A stretch of 64,000 nt of DNA. Source: Gordius sp. MW1. Lineage: Eukaryota > Nematomorpha > Gordioida > Gordea > Gordiidae. Positions 1 to 13,700 of the stretch are shown here, one piece after another. The position numbers were made by a program, and so were the translations under genes. The notes under the pieces are model-generated. The model saw only the letters and a program-made list of their open reading frames with translations, ran no database searches and was not told the DNA's origin. How positions within the stretch are numbered: position 1 is the first letter of the stretch; each line of letters opens with the position of its first letter. Where the stretch lies: the NCBI GenBank assembly GCA_964036665.1, contig OZ038528.1:13398501-13462500 (forward strand), read 5' to 3'.

Positions 1-172
1 AGATTACCGATCGGAGCATCTATATATCGCGCTTGTTCTAACATACACTAATTGTAAATTTAAAAAAATGCATTCACGATGTTCATTACGAAATTTTCAA
101 CAATATAAATAATAACAAATTATTTAATTTTTATTTAAAAAAACTGGCGGTCATATTTCATTTCTAACTTAC

Positions 173-3100
173 GTCTAATTTTTGAGTACTTTTCAGGTAT
201 TGTTCACACATATGCGTAAATAAGCTAATTTCAACATCATCTGAATAAAAGGGCTGAAGGTCCAAAGTTATTCTCACATACGGAAATGGGATGCTTTCAA
301 TAAATTTTGTTTTTTCAGAGGTAGTATCGCTGATTTGTAGGGCAACGATTATATTGGAGTTTTCACTGTCTTTTAACTCTTGCATTATAGTAATAATAGA
401 TCGACGAATTTTTTCAAAACCTCCAGTTGTAATTTTTATACCGTCCCTTTTCACACTTGCACTTTTACTACCATTCGAAACTACGTATAATATTTCAAAT
501 TTATGATCAGGAAGTGGGATAACATCCGTTTCCCCCGAAACTTCTGCATGTAGTTTCTCTTCATTTTTTAATAAAGCCTATAAAACAGCCTGTTAACATG
601 TATGTGATGCAACCTGCAATTTATCTCACATTATTGTAATCAAAGATCTGCACGAGGAGGCCTACATGGGCTATGAAAAATAAAAATTATTAAGGGCCGG
701 GCTCCCACGGGTAGGGCAATTTTAAAAATGGGCTTAGAGGGGCCTAAAATTGATGATTACGATTCTAAGGCAGAACTCAAAAAAACGCATATTATTTGAA
801 ACATCTGGTTTTGTAATATTTAGGATTATGTCACCCGCCTTCACTATCGCGTAACTTGTTTTGATCAATTTCTTTCATCTTGTTAGAGAGAGGATCATAC
901 CTGTATTTTCATCATTTTGACGTACTCGAGGTCGACCTCGTTTTCCATTCCCTGGCACCTCCATTTTCAATGCTTTTCGTTATATCATTCGCAGGCAGTC
1001 ATTTATCAAAGACTCCAACTTTGCATACCCCAATCTCCAGCGTATCTTCACATTTTCGTTGTAATTTTCTTTCGTGGCGTTTTATGCACATTTTTACTTC
1101 CAAGATTGGTCATACAACAGATTTGTTAGCTTTGTTCTTCAATCATATTGACATCTTCATGTGGCAATCGCACCGGATATACTTTGTCATTTAAGCAATA
1201 CGTTTTGGAACAATGCATTGACTTACTTTCCGTGGAAAACGTCCCTCAAGATATGGCATCGCGACGAGGCATGGAAATCGCCAATTTCAACCCGTTTCGA
1301 CTCCAAAATTGTCTTTAAAGCAAAATTTTAAGGCATCAAATCTATTTTTAAGAGGGACGTTTTGTTCTTTCAACCACCATCTTATCAATCGCGGGGCACT
1401 AGGTCATAAGCTTTCTCCAATTCGATTAAGAACACTAGCCCCTTAAATCTTATGGAAACAATGTTAGTAATAAGGCTGAACAAGGAGGTGGACATATCGG
1501 CTAACCAATTTGAATTTGTTCAACCCGATCTTTGCACTAAGACAAATGATGGATAATTAAGGGGAAAAGGGATGAAACCTAGATATTCCTTACGACAGGG
1601 AGAAAACATATGACACGGTCCCTCGCGATTCATTTCGGCTGTGCTGGGGAAAGCAAAATGTCTCTGATGCATATGTACGGCGTATGAAAAATATTAGCGA
1701 AGCCTCAAATTCTTGCTTTAGAATGACAGTTGGGGATTGCAAACCTTTTCGGGTTAAAATTAACTTAAATCGAGGAATTGCTCTAAGTCCCCTGTTTATT
1801 TAATATAATTATGGAATTAATAACGATAGACATTCATAAGCCATCACTTTGGTGTATGTGTATGCTATATACTGATGATAGTGCTAGGGGAATAAACAAA
1901 ACAGAAAGTATTGGAAGAAGCCGAAAAGTTGTCAAAGCGCTTAGTTAAAAACAACATGCATGCAGCTGAACATTAAAGGCACCAGAGGTCAGATTTGTTA
2001 GAAATTTTATGCCCGAACCCGGCCCGGTTCAATTTTTCAACTTCATTGTCCGCCCGAGCCCGCTTGAACCTTCGAGGTGCCCGCCCGGGCCCGCCCGAAA
2101 CATTAAAGCTGCCCGAACTGCCCGGCCCGAAATTTTGCCCGTTAGGCCCGAATTTATGCGATCTTAAATTTTATCAACCACTATTAAAATATAAGCATTA
2201 ATTTAATGGCATATTAAAAAAAATATGCAATATTTTATTATCACAACTGAAATCTAATTTCCTATATATTTAAAAGTCGAATGATTTTTTCAAATGAAAC
2301 TTTTAATCTTTAATTTTAATCCTATTAGGTCAAAAAAGTTAGTATTTAATCTCTCGAAAAAATGTGGCCAGATAGCAATGGCTAAATCGCTTTAGGTCAC
2401 AATTAATAAGTTAATTGCTAATGCATTTAGGGACAAACATGTTGGAACATTTTAAAAACATATAATAGCAAAATAATTATTGAATGCAGCCGATGCCCAT
2501 GAAAATATTTATGTAGCAATTTTTTAATTAAGTTTAAAGTTAACATATTTAATAAATTATATTACAATAAACAAAATTATACTCCCCTTTTGAGTTAACC
2601 CCTTTGCCCTACCCATAAATAAACTTTTTAATGAATAAAATTAGTTCAATTAGTCAATCTGTGCTCTGTTAAACTTACTTTTTTGATAAAAAGACAATAA
2701 TTTATCAATAGAATTTAAAAGCAATTTATGGATAATTCTTTTAACTTAAAACAAAAAAAGAAAGGTATAGAAATATTTTATCATAAAAATAAGTAGTAAC
2801 TTAGCGAAAGCGACGAATGATAAGGGAATAATAAAGGGTAATTGGAGAAACTTTGTGATGGTGAAATCAAGTTTCTTAACTTTTTTAGCATTTTCATATG
2901 CAATTAAATAAAAAGTTACAAAATAATACACTCCTTCTTCACTATTTAAAAAATCTCATTAAGCCCGAATCCTATCTCTTCGTGCCCGCCCGGGCCCGCC
3001 CGAAAATAAAAATGTAGGAGAGTTGCCCAGCCCAGCCGAGCAATCTGGTCTCTGATAGGCACCCCATCGCTCTCAACTGGGCTGGCTTGATCATACTAAG

Positions 3101-6100
3101 GGGTACGGACTAGGCCTATAGTGAGCGAAACTGTTTCAGTAGGTTTAAGGAGGGAGGAGGGAAATGGGCGGGCGGGCGTCCTAAAAACCACCTGTAGCAG
3201 ATCTCTGATCAAATGTGTGACAATATGATACTCACCATTCTCTCACGATTATATATATTTGAGGATTGAGCGATACTTAATTGGCCTACTGTTTGCGTTA
3301 AATAGTAGACGTAAACAATTTTCTTTGTTGGCAATGCCAAACTCCATAATTCTACTTTACTATGGGTGCAATGATATAAGTAAACATAATTTATGCTGCC
3401 TGGACACAAATATGAGCTTCGTAGTTTGGATATTAAATGCTTTTTGACATTCATTGTGTTAAAATCAATTTGAATGTAATCTTTTCCCGGATCTATATGT
3501 ACCAGAAATCATGTTGATTAAGGCAGTTACAATAAATTTCAAGATATCAAATAAATTATAATAGTTTATGTATACCTTTTGCTGATTTCATTCCCAAATC
3601 CCAAACACAACCGTAATCTAAACAGAGACGATAATCCAAAGGCAACAAAGTCTCGTATATTCCTTCGACATTTGGAGACACAAACTCGCGTAATAACTTT
3701 TGATAGTTACTCTATGAGCGGAAAAAATATAATCAACCAAATAATCTATATGCCATAAATCTGTTTTTAAAATTAGATTAAAATATTAAAAGTTTTGATT
3801 AAATTTTTGCAAGTGATAAAATAAGTGCGTGAAATATATGCAAACAACGATTTAAACGAAATTTTATAAATTAAAATTAATTGCTTCGTCTGTAACCTCA
3901 AAAGTCAAAATTTTTAACTGTAATTCGTCCAAAATGGTGGTAATTTATAAAAATGGTTACTTAAATTTAAGCTTGGCGTACTTTACTTTCTAAATTAATA
4001 AAATAATTGCTCTGATTACATTTTAGATTTATGTTTATATAAGTATTAACCTTGTTATATCAGCACGACCGTTCTTCACTTAGATATATTATTTTTTACC
4101 AAAATAGTACAACTAGTACGTTCAATAGTGATGGTAAATTATAATTTATGAAACTTTATCAGATAAAAGTCGTTGTTAAATATTTTAAACGGTTGAAGTT
4201 CAAACATTTTGTGCAGGTTTTAAATGATAAAATATGAAAGAATAATTTTATTAAAACAGCCCCTCTAATAACGATTATTTAAATCAAGGAATAATTGTAT
4301 TTTAAAGGATCCAGCCAAATTTGCTTCAATAATAGCATCTCATATGATTAAATAATTCTTGGCATTAAAAGGAATATTTAATATTATGCTAAAAAATACG
4401 TTACCATAAATAACTTTTCTGGCATTTGGCACCGAAAAAGATTGTATGCAATTTGCCCACGAGGCAATGATTTAGAGACTTTTGTGTGGATCTTAGAGTG
4501 GGGAAGGTCAGTTTTCGAAGCGAAGTAATTTATATAAAATATGCGGGGAACTTTAAGCATTAAGCTAGTCATCGTAGTGTTAACGAGAACCCATATTTTA
4601 AAAAAGCCTGGATTTGATGGCAATTCTTTGATCTATAATGCACTTGTTAAAAATTTTAATACTATTTTACTTGTATAACTTGCCAAGGACAGTTCCATAT
4701 GTTGTTAGAATTCTTGGATGACAAAATTACTTGTTTTATTAAACCTGTTTCATTAAGGGAATTTGGCGTTATTTGCCTTCGATTATTTAATTGCATACGC
4801 CATTTTTGTTTGTGATAGAGCAACCATGCCTTAAAGTTATTCTATATTAAAGTGTATTTAAAAAAAGTAAAAAAATTACACAATATAGAATATCCATCAT
4901 TATTATTGAAATAAAACACTATAAAATCTTAGTTACTTATGCAAACACTAAATTTTTTAATATCATGTTTCAAATTAGCTTTACTTCGCCATAAAATTTC
5001 AATGACGGGGGTGGTCCAAGGACTTGTCTCCAGGCGGAGCATCGACTTTTTTTATTTAATGATGTTACTGAATAATTAAAAGATGCCTTCTTCTCTTTGT
5101 GTTTTTCATTAAGCTTTTAAAATTAGAAAATACTCAGTCAATTTACCTCAGCAACGGTAATTTTTTTAAAAATGTCGTCAATTTTGTTTTGCCTTAAAAC
5201 ATCATCTTTTGCTAATAATTTCTTATGCAGCCATTCAGGATGTGCAACTCTTCTTACCGGGTTTTTTATCTAAAGAACAAATAATATTAATGATATTAAC
5301 AAAAATTGAATAATATTTAAAATTTTACCTCTTGCATTGCGGCTGGTATTGTAATTATTTTTTGAATAGCACTTTCCATTCTTTCAATATAATAGGTCCA
5401 ATCTAAAAAATTAACTAAAAAGTTGCCAACGTTTTCCGCATTGTTCGTTATTTGCTGGTAATTAAAATTTGACTTATCAAATGTGTTAAGAGAGTTCTGG
5501 AGATTATTATTAGAAAATTTGAGCCATTTCTTTAAATAATGATTTTTTATCTTTTCATCTGCCTGAAAAATGGCACAAGGTATGGCTCTTTCTGTTACAG
5601 GACTTCCTTCTGGTTTTTTCATAATGACATACTTGCAATTCAATCCTTTATCCTGAACCATCCTATCTCCCAAAAACTAATTAAAAAAATTATGGTGTAA
5701 TTTAATAACAATTTAATAAATTCCTTGATTGTATCAAGTTAAAGTAATGTTATCGTTCTCCGGATTTTGCGACATCAGAACTTTTAAATATAAATCAAAT
5801 GCGCAGCACCACACCCTTTTATAAAGCATCTATCTTATTAATTGATAACAATCAAGCCAATAACTTAATAGGGGAGACCGGGGCTATACGTAGCTCGGGG
5901 CTATACTTATCTTCTCAAATAATTTCCATGTTATTAATTTGTACCCAGTCAAATTTATATACAAAATGTACTTTATAAAGGCGCATTTCAGACTTAAAAA
6001 ATTTTTGGAAAAAATTATATAGGGAAAAAGTTAGAAAGAAAATAAGGTTTTTCGGGGCTAAAAGCTCCTTTTTCTAATTTTTCTATTTTGCTAATAACTT

Positions 6101-7765
6101 TAAAACTATTTAATCTCTAAGCTCGAAACTAATTTTAGGTAAAAACGTATGAATTTTTCTATAAAAATCTACTCGGAATAAATTATTTTGTTGAAGATGA
6201 CTATCTTAAAACAACTCGCAAAAAATTTTTTTAGTCATGGGGCTATTGAGAGCGGGGCTATAATTATCTCTAATTGATTCATTCATTTAAAAATTAGCAT
6301 CATACCTTATAAAGGGGGCAAAGCTTTATTCAGGCTTGACCTCCAAACAAGTATTATATCAATTTTTATGCTCAATTTTGTTAAGGTTAGGCATTTGGCT
6401 TATCAAATGGCAGTACAATTTGATTTATCAATGCCTAATTCATGGGCTGAATATGAATCAGCAGGTGCTGATTGGTTCACCTCTTTTATTAAAAGAAACC
6501 CTCAAATATCATTAAGGACCCCAGAACCAACCAGCATTTTGAGGGCCACAAGTTTTAATGAACAGAATACCACTTGTTTTTTTTGATAATTATTCATCTT
6601 TATTAGCTTCATATAGCTATTTGCCTGGTGACATCTACAACATGGATGAAACAGATACCTAAATTTATTATTTTTTTGATATAAATAGGTTTAACAACAG
6701 TGCAAAAACCTAATAAGGTTATTGCCCAAAAGGGTGAAAAGCAAGTGGGAGCCTGCTGCAACAATGATGTTTTTTTATATGTAACAATTGTAAACAATAA
6801 AAAAATATTTTAAACAATATGTGTTGGTTATATTGTTATTTTAGTAGTTTAATATCTTTCAATCAAAGGTTTATTAAGTTTAAATACAAAACATTACAAA
6901 AGCACATGGAACTTGTTGCAATAAAGATATTTTTTATATGTCAAAATTGTAAACAATAGAAAAAGCATTTTAAACAATGTGTGTGGTCAAAATTTTGTTA
7001 ATTTAGGAGTTTAATATCTTTCAATCAAAAGTTTATTAAGTTTAAATACAAAACATTACAAAAGCACATGGATCTTGTTGCAATAATGATATTTTTTATA
7101 TGTCAAAATTGTAAACAATAGAAAAAGCATTTTAAATAATGTGTGTGGTCATAATTTTTTTAATTTAGGAGTTTAATATCTTTCAATCAAAGGTTTATTA
7201 AGTTTAAATACAAAACATTACAAAAGCACATGGATCTTGTTGCAATAATGATATTTTTTTATATGTCAAAATTGTAACAATAGAAAAAGCATTTTAAACA
7301 ATGTGTGTGGTCATAATTTTGTTAATTTAGGAGTTTAATTTCTTTTAATCAAAGGTTTATTAAGTTTAAATACAAAATAATACAAAGGATAAAATAGCCT
7401 CGCTTAGGGATAAGAATAGCCCCGGGCATTTCTCGAATTTATACAAGTTGTCTTTTTTTTGAAACCTTATTACTAAAAATCTATTATCTGTGTTGCTATA
7501 ATTTTTTTCCCCTTTATAAACACTGCTGACAAGAACATTTTTCTGAAAAAAGTTTATGAAAATAGGTTAATATGTTTTGTCCAGGCCTCTTTGAAATTTT
7601 ATGGACACGATAGCCCCGGTCTCCCCTATATAAAATTACTTCGGCTAATCGTTTAGCTGTAGTTACGGATGCTGATTTGCGTTCGCCATATTCATTTAAA
7701 CGCTTTGACATGTTTCTGTTTTCAGAGATGAGCTCAAATATTTCAGATTCTGACATATAAGCTCC
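173..7765 (-). CDS. POLE: POLE exons 20-28: thumb end, linker and inactive second polymerase half
   Basis: Exon 20 (7640-7765) and exon 21 (5329-5676) encode the conserved run from [11 protein letters not shown] through [13 protein letters not shown] to [17 protein letters not shown], at the C-terminal end of the active catalytic half. Exon 22 gives HPEWLHKK. Exons 23-28 align by eye with the degenerate second half of the family: [60 protein letters not shown], and a 135-residue exon (173-577) resembling the block that follows KHTFEVRAETD in animal POLE. Intron 20 (5677-7639) contains the Tigger relic. Intron 27 (578-3235) contains an RTE relic and a 1.1-kb hAT-like MITE. Exon 28 ends at GAC followed by GTAAGT, so transcription continues past position 1. 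Confidence 0.9.
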
Positions 7766-10700
7766 CTAATAGCAAAAACAAAAATTTTAAAATATAGATT
7801 AAGTCAAGTTTGCTAACGATATGACTTATGTGGCGTAATCAGAGTTATTTTAAAGTATTTATTATTAAACAACAACATTAATAAAATCAGAAAAAAAATG
7901 AAGAAGTGAAATTAAGGGTGCGGCTATGCGATTTAAATCGCTAATCGAAATGAAGGTACTCACTTTATTATATAAAAAATCTAGCCAATAATTTGCGACA
8001 TCTGCCACCGCTTTATAAACTTCTTGCAAAGATCTTCCATTAAGAAATGCCTCAAAAACGGATGTTTGAAATTTTTTTAAAATGGGTAATTCTCCCCTCC
8101 TTTTAACTTCGAACCCTTTGCACTCAGCAAGACTTCGGTCCATATTAAATACGGCGTACCTAGATGAGAATTTAATGGAAAATGCGTTAATCATACCTTT
8201 TTTTGATTTTTTTGCCCTCTTCTTTAGAGGATGGCAAAATCATGGCGTGATATGGACCATCTACTTCAAAAAATATAGAGTTTTCTGCCTTTTTCTCATA
8301 TTTATAGTGTACTGGATCAGTAAGTTCTTGATATTGGTAATTGGTAAATTTTTCCTGATAATTCGCACATTCATTAATAATGAATAAAAGTAGAAATATG
8401 TACAAACAGAAATTAAAGCAATAACAAAATAAAAGAGTTAAATTTAAATTAATTGATTAAGTAGGTTAAAATGGGTGAAAAATGGTCTTATGTGTAGAAA
8501 ACCCTGATTTATTAGGCTCAAACAAGGTCAGATAACGTTTACCTACCTGAATATTTACTGCAATAAAGTTGTGTAATTAAATTTCCATCACAACAAATGG
8601 TTAAAATGACAATTTATTTGCCTAAAATACGAGCTTTTTAATTTGAAGTAAAATTAAACACACAAAAAACTTGCTTAAATTAAATAAACTAATAGTTAAG
8701 ATGAACTTTATTACTTTACTATTACCACCATTCTAACAAAATAAAGATTAACAAACAAGAAAATTTCTTAATTTTTATTAAGTTAACATGTCAATCATAC
8801 AAAGCCAACGTGAAATTAACCAAGGCAACGATTAAAAACAATCATTTAATAAAAAACTTAAAAACATTAGTGTAAACTTACTCGAACCATCAAATTTAGC
8901 AAAGCTTTAATGAATGATATTTTAATTTTGGGTCTTTTTGGCATCAGGGTATCTAGCGTAATACTTTCTGGCAACGAATCGGGTAGGGCACACCATATCC
9001 CATCAGTATCTAGCTCCAAAGGTCTCCCTTTAAAAAGAAGAATAAATTGAAGGATATTAATGATTTGATTCTTACCTATTTTTTCGATAATTCCTCGCGC
9101 TTCTTTAATAATCAGCGAGCCTATCAAACAAACTATACCAGCCATTTCCATACTAAACCACCGGGCACCCTTTCGCATGACGTATCCATAAAATGAGTTG
9201 AGAATGCATTTATGAGCAAGTTGTAAGGAATCGTAAAGATCCTTTTTGTTCTCCCATTCTTCAATGCTGTCCCACTTCATTTGTGAACCTTTCACAATTT
9301 CGTTCGCCTTCAGATCTGTTATCTTTGTATTACAAGCTTTCACAAGTCTTTTAAACTCATAACGCCTATCCCTAAATGCTCTAACTCAATGTAAATTTGA
9401 AACACATAATAAAATTTCCAACCTTATTGTATCGATATAAAAAGAATTTTCGCGCTGGCAAGTAATAGAAGCTTTATTTTCTTCTCTCGAAACCTTTACT
9501 TTTTTATAAGCTTTTCTGCAATATTCTGTCAAAAATTACAGAAAATGCACTTTTCTAATGGTATACACGCTACCTGTCAATCTTCGCTTTTCTATGCTAG
9601 CCTGTTCGTCCCGAGGAAGTTGGTGAAAAGGTTTCCTTACAACATTGTGATGCACATTACTTTTCCCGGTTATATTGACGGACTCGTCCCCTACTTTTAC
9701 AGGAAAATTTTCATTTTCAAGTTGTAACAAAATTCTTTGAGATTCGCTCCAATTAGCTGGTAAAAACTCCTGTCTACAGACCCAATTTAGTGATCGTTGA
9801 CAATCGGACGATGGTTGATTATGAGGACAGTTCGCGCAAATTGTTTCATTGACAATTGCATACGGCTACAAAATATAAATGAGATACCCAAATCCTCTCT
9901 ATTTAATAATTACCTGTAATCTATTTGTTAATATGATGTTAGGATACATAGCCGCCACGTCTAAATGATATATTTTCGGATTTTCGAAGAGTATGTTCGA
10001 CTTCTTAATTTGCTTCAAACAATATTCGATTTTGTCACAAACCTATTATCAAAAAATGAGCATTCATACAAATGTAAAAAGTTGAAATTATCATTGGAAA
10101 AAGGTACATTCAATCTAAAATCTATTGTAGTAAAGGAAGATGGTTTCATTCATTAATTGCTATGCAATTTTATATATTTAGATTAATAATGTAATTTGCG
10201 ATAAATGTTAAAAACTAATTCTAAATATATTGCGTTTATAAAAATCACCTCATTAAAGTTTGTTATTTGTGACATTTGAAGATTTTCTTCGTTTTCTATA
10301 GCGTTTTTGATTATGCTTTTGACACTGCCTATAACCTCTTCCATGTATTTTCCATCCTAAAAAATCATGTAAAAAATGACGGCATGAAAAAGAAATAAAA
10401 ATATAAAATAAAATATCATAATATGGGGCAAATCAGCCTTTATTATAGCTCGCGCTATAATATAAAATTTATTTGAAACCAATTAGTATATATTAAAGAC
10501 ATCGCATCTTAATTTAATCATTTATGCCTATCATGAAGATAAACACCACAATTTATGTAGTTTTAATTACTAACACAGTAAAATTGTTGTTAGGTAAATA
10601 CTTAACAATACAAATTTTGGCAATAAACAGGAAAAAAGTACTATTTTAAATTTTAAAGGAATATCTGATCGGAATATCCCTGATTCAATGGCTTCAACAT

Positions 10701-13700
10701 GACCCCCAATATAAGTTTCTTGCTCAAGCAAATGACCGTCATTCGTGTATGCATAAAGACTACTATCGTGTTTGTTTGGATAAATTATGTTGGCATGGTA
10801 GGCTTGCACCATCAATAAGGTTTCACAAAGAGTTCCGGATCCTTTCCTTAAAACCTATACAATAAATATGCGAATAATAAACAAGAGTCATGACTAATTT
10901 AGACTAAAAGATAAAAGAGCGTATTTTTAAAAACTTTATATTATAATATTTTAAATTCCACTAAAAAGAAGGACAATTGCTTGAGCTCTGTCTTGCAAGA
11001 CCAAATTTTCAGATATCACTTAATAAATCAACAATTTGTCACCCACATTTGACTTAAGATCCGTTTACTCTTAATTTTAACCTGACTTAATTAATATAAA
11101 TTCTACTACACAATTTCTATGTTGGAAGAGGCAAAGCAAAGTATATCTTAGCATCTAAATGTTGTTTGTGTTACGTCGTCAGGAGATAGGGGTAAAATTG
11201 TGCACAAGGATAGGATGAAGGAATGTATATATTTCATGTAGAGATGATATGTTGCCAGGGCATCTGACACTGAATACGCTGCCAAAACTTTGGGCTCGTT
11301 AATTGCTGCTAAGCACATTTCTTCCGGATCCATTTCACTTGGATCATAATCGAGTTTAATCTATAGTAATATGAAACAAAAGTTTAGGTATCCGCGCTTT
11401 AATAAACATTTTTAATTAATAATTTTCTGCAATTTTTATCATTTGGAATTTGGAATCTAACACGTTCTTTGATTGCTAAATTCATTTAATGACCCTTTAC
11501 AAAATTAATGATCTAACATATTAGGTCATATCAAGCCAAGAGTTACAAATGGTTCTATTTTTCTGGGAATGGATTAGTGACGGGGGGGGGCGATAATTTT
11601 AAAGGAGTAAAAGTGATAAGACAGAGAATTATGAATGTAGGAATGAAGATACATAATAATTACAAATTTATTCATATAAGTTACATTTTAACTTTATTTA
11701 CGAGGTCTTATCAATCTTTAATAACTATCTAAAATATATTCTAATGATATTATTAAAGTAGTGTTGTAAAAACGGCTGGGTTTTGCTTGGTCCACCTTTG
11801 GTTTGACTAAGACTAATGCTCGACTCTGGTGGTCTGCTTTTTAAATTTCGATTAAGTCTAGAGGTTGACCAAGAAAAACTGACCAAAAAACTTGTGGTCT
11901 GTTTATGTTTAGTCGACTTCAACCAAAGGTCAACCAAGCAAAATTCAGCTGTTTTACAACACTATACTATAGGCGTATATAGGTTATATTTGAAAATTGA
12001 CAGCATTTTGCACGTATTGATCTATAATAAAAGTTTATATAAAATAACTATACAAATCAAAATATTAACAATCTTTTTAATATAACTAAGCTTAAATTAC
12101 ACCTTGTGCAACTTGAAAAATAGGAAACAATTAAAAAAAATTGATAGGCAAAATATTGGTTAGACTTTTTTTCTTGCATGGTCCGTTGAATTAAAGAAAA
12201 ATGTGGTTTGCTTGCAAAGCTCTTATATTTTATGACTCAGAAAGTTCTTATTCCTCAATATACAAGGGGGGGGGGGGGGTATAGAGCATATGCATTAGCC
12301 AATCATTTAATAACAGGGCCATTCCATGGCAAATCAAAAGGTCAGATTTGGTTAATTTTTGGTGAGGGTTTAGGCTTCATCTTTTGTAATACTTTTTTTA
12401 ATTTTAGCCATTTTGTGCTACATTTTAGTTTAAGTATACTCAAAGTCAAAATCAACATTATGTTTCACTCTCCCCTCAACATTTCGCAACACGCTCAAAA
12501 AATATAAAACAAAAAATTTTGCAAAAGATGGAATAATAATATGGGCATACTGAATAAAATTTAAATATCGTAAAGTGCAGGGCTTTAAAAATATACTTTC
12601 GCGACGGCTTTCAATCCTTGACTCCCAATCGGCAAATAACTATCGCGTTTGACCCATCTAAAAATCAAATAAGAAAAAAAAATTTCAATGCAAAAACCCT
12701 TAAAAATTAAAAAAATTTAAGTTTTGCCCACCCCCTAATTAAACTTTTAAACATTTTGCCCCCCCCCCTAATCCAAAATCTGGCTACGCCCATGCATGCT
12801 TTCTGTCCTAGAAAAAAGGATTGTTTTCCTATTTTTAATAGTTTTTGTAGTCGTAATGAGACATAAAATGATATAATAAAAAATGAAGTTAAATAGTTAA
12901 AAACAAAATTATACTTCAAGCAGTCCATATGGATACAGGATCTTGATTGGTGGTCACCTTGTTCATCTTCCAAAAAGCCTATTTCACTACTTATATCAAT
13001 GCCACATATTTTGGCACGGGCAATTAAAAAAGGCCAATCAAAGTTGTCTCCATTGTAAGTCACAATAATATGTGGCTTGATCAGCAAAATATGGTCAATA
13101 AATTTTTTGATGGCATAAACCTAGGTAATTATTAACAGCTAGTTAATGATAACTTTCTTAGAAAGTAAAATTTTCTATTTTTATGCTAATATAATACATG
13201 TACAATTAAATTCTAATAGTGAAATAGTTTTTGTAATATTAAATGCAAGCATTGAAATAAGGCAAAGAGTTTTATGAGAAATGGGTGAGAGAAATTTTTA
13301 ACTTTGATTGATAATAAAACATTATGATTAGGTAGTGTCAAATTTTGCTAGTATAATTTTAAAGTTTTATAACAAATATATATCTCTGTTAAAAATCAAA
13401 TGGTTAGCATTTTTAAATTTAATAAAAAATTTATATGCTTTAAATGACTAAATATAATGGTGAATTTATATCAGAAATTATATCCTCAAATACCTCATTA
13501 GGTTCATTGTATACTTTGAAAAAACCTTCAAACTGTGGTTTTGGTATATATTCAAAATCCTCTATATCCTCTGACACAGTTTGACGATTTACAATTAAAA
13601 ATCCCTATTTTCAATTGGTTTTTTAACAAGAAAAATAGGTTGTACCTGCCCATCTATAACATATGATATCATCATTATTTGATCAAAGTTTTGATCTGGA

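Larger units (their letters stand above)
5871..7626 (+). mobile_element. Tigger/pogo-type Tc1-mariner relic in POLE intron 20
   Basis: Ends are GGGGAGACCGGGGCTATA on the left and the inverted counterpart TAGCCCCGGTCTCCCC on the right, each flanked by TA, the Tc1/mariner target. It sits 13 bp inside the donor side of POLE intron 20. Plus-strand coding remnants at 6368-6780 read as a CENP-B-type helix-turn-helix tail and the beginning of the DDE domain: [29 protein letters not shown] and [16 protein letters not shown]. The rest of the DDE domain is missing and is replaced by a 162-bp tandem array. It cannot encode an active transposase. Confidence 0.82.

Noticed and set aside
4250..4332. Possible POLE exon reading [15 protein letters not shown]
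   Set aside because: Phase does not join exon 25, and the true next exon with [11 protein letters not shown] is found at 3576-3711.
9545..10156. Plus-strand open frames of about 60 codons
   Set aside because: Antisense to POLE exons 13 and 14, which are conserved on the minus strand.
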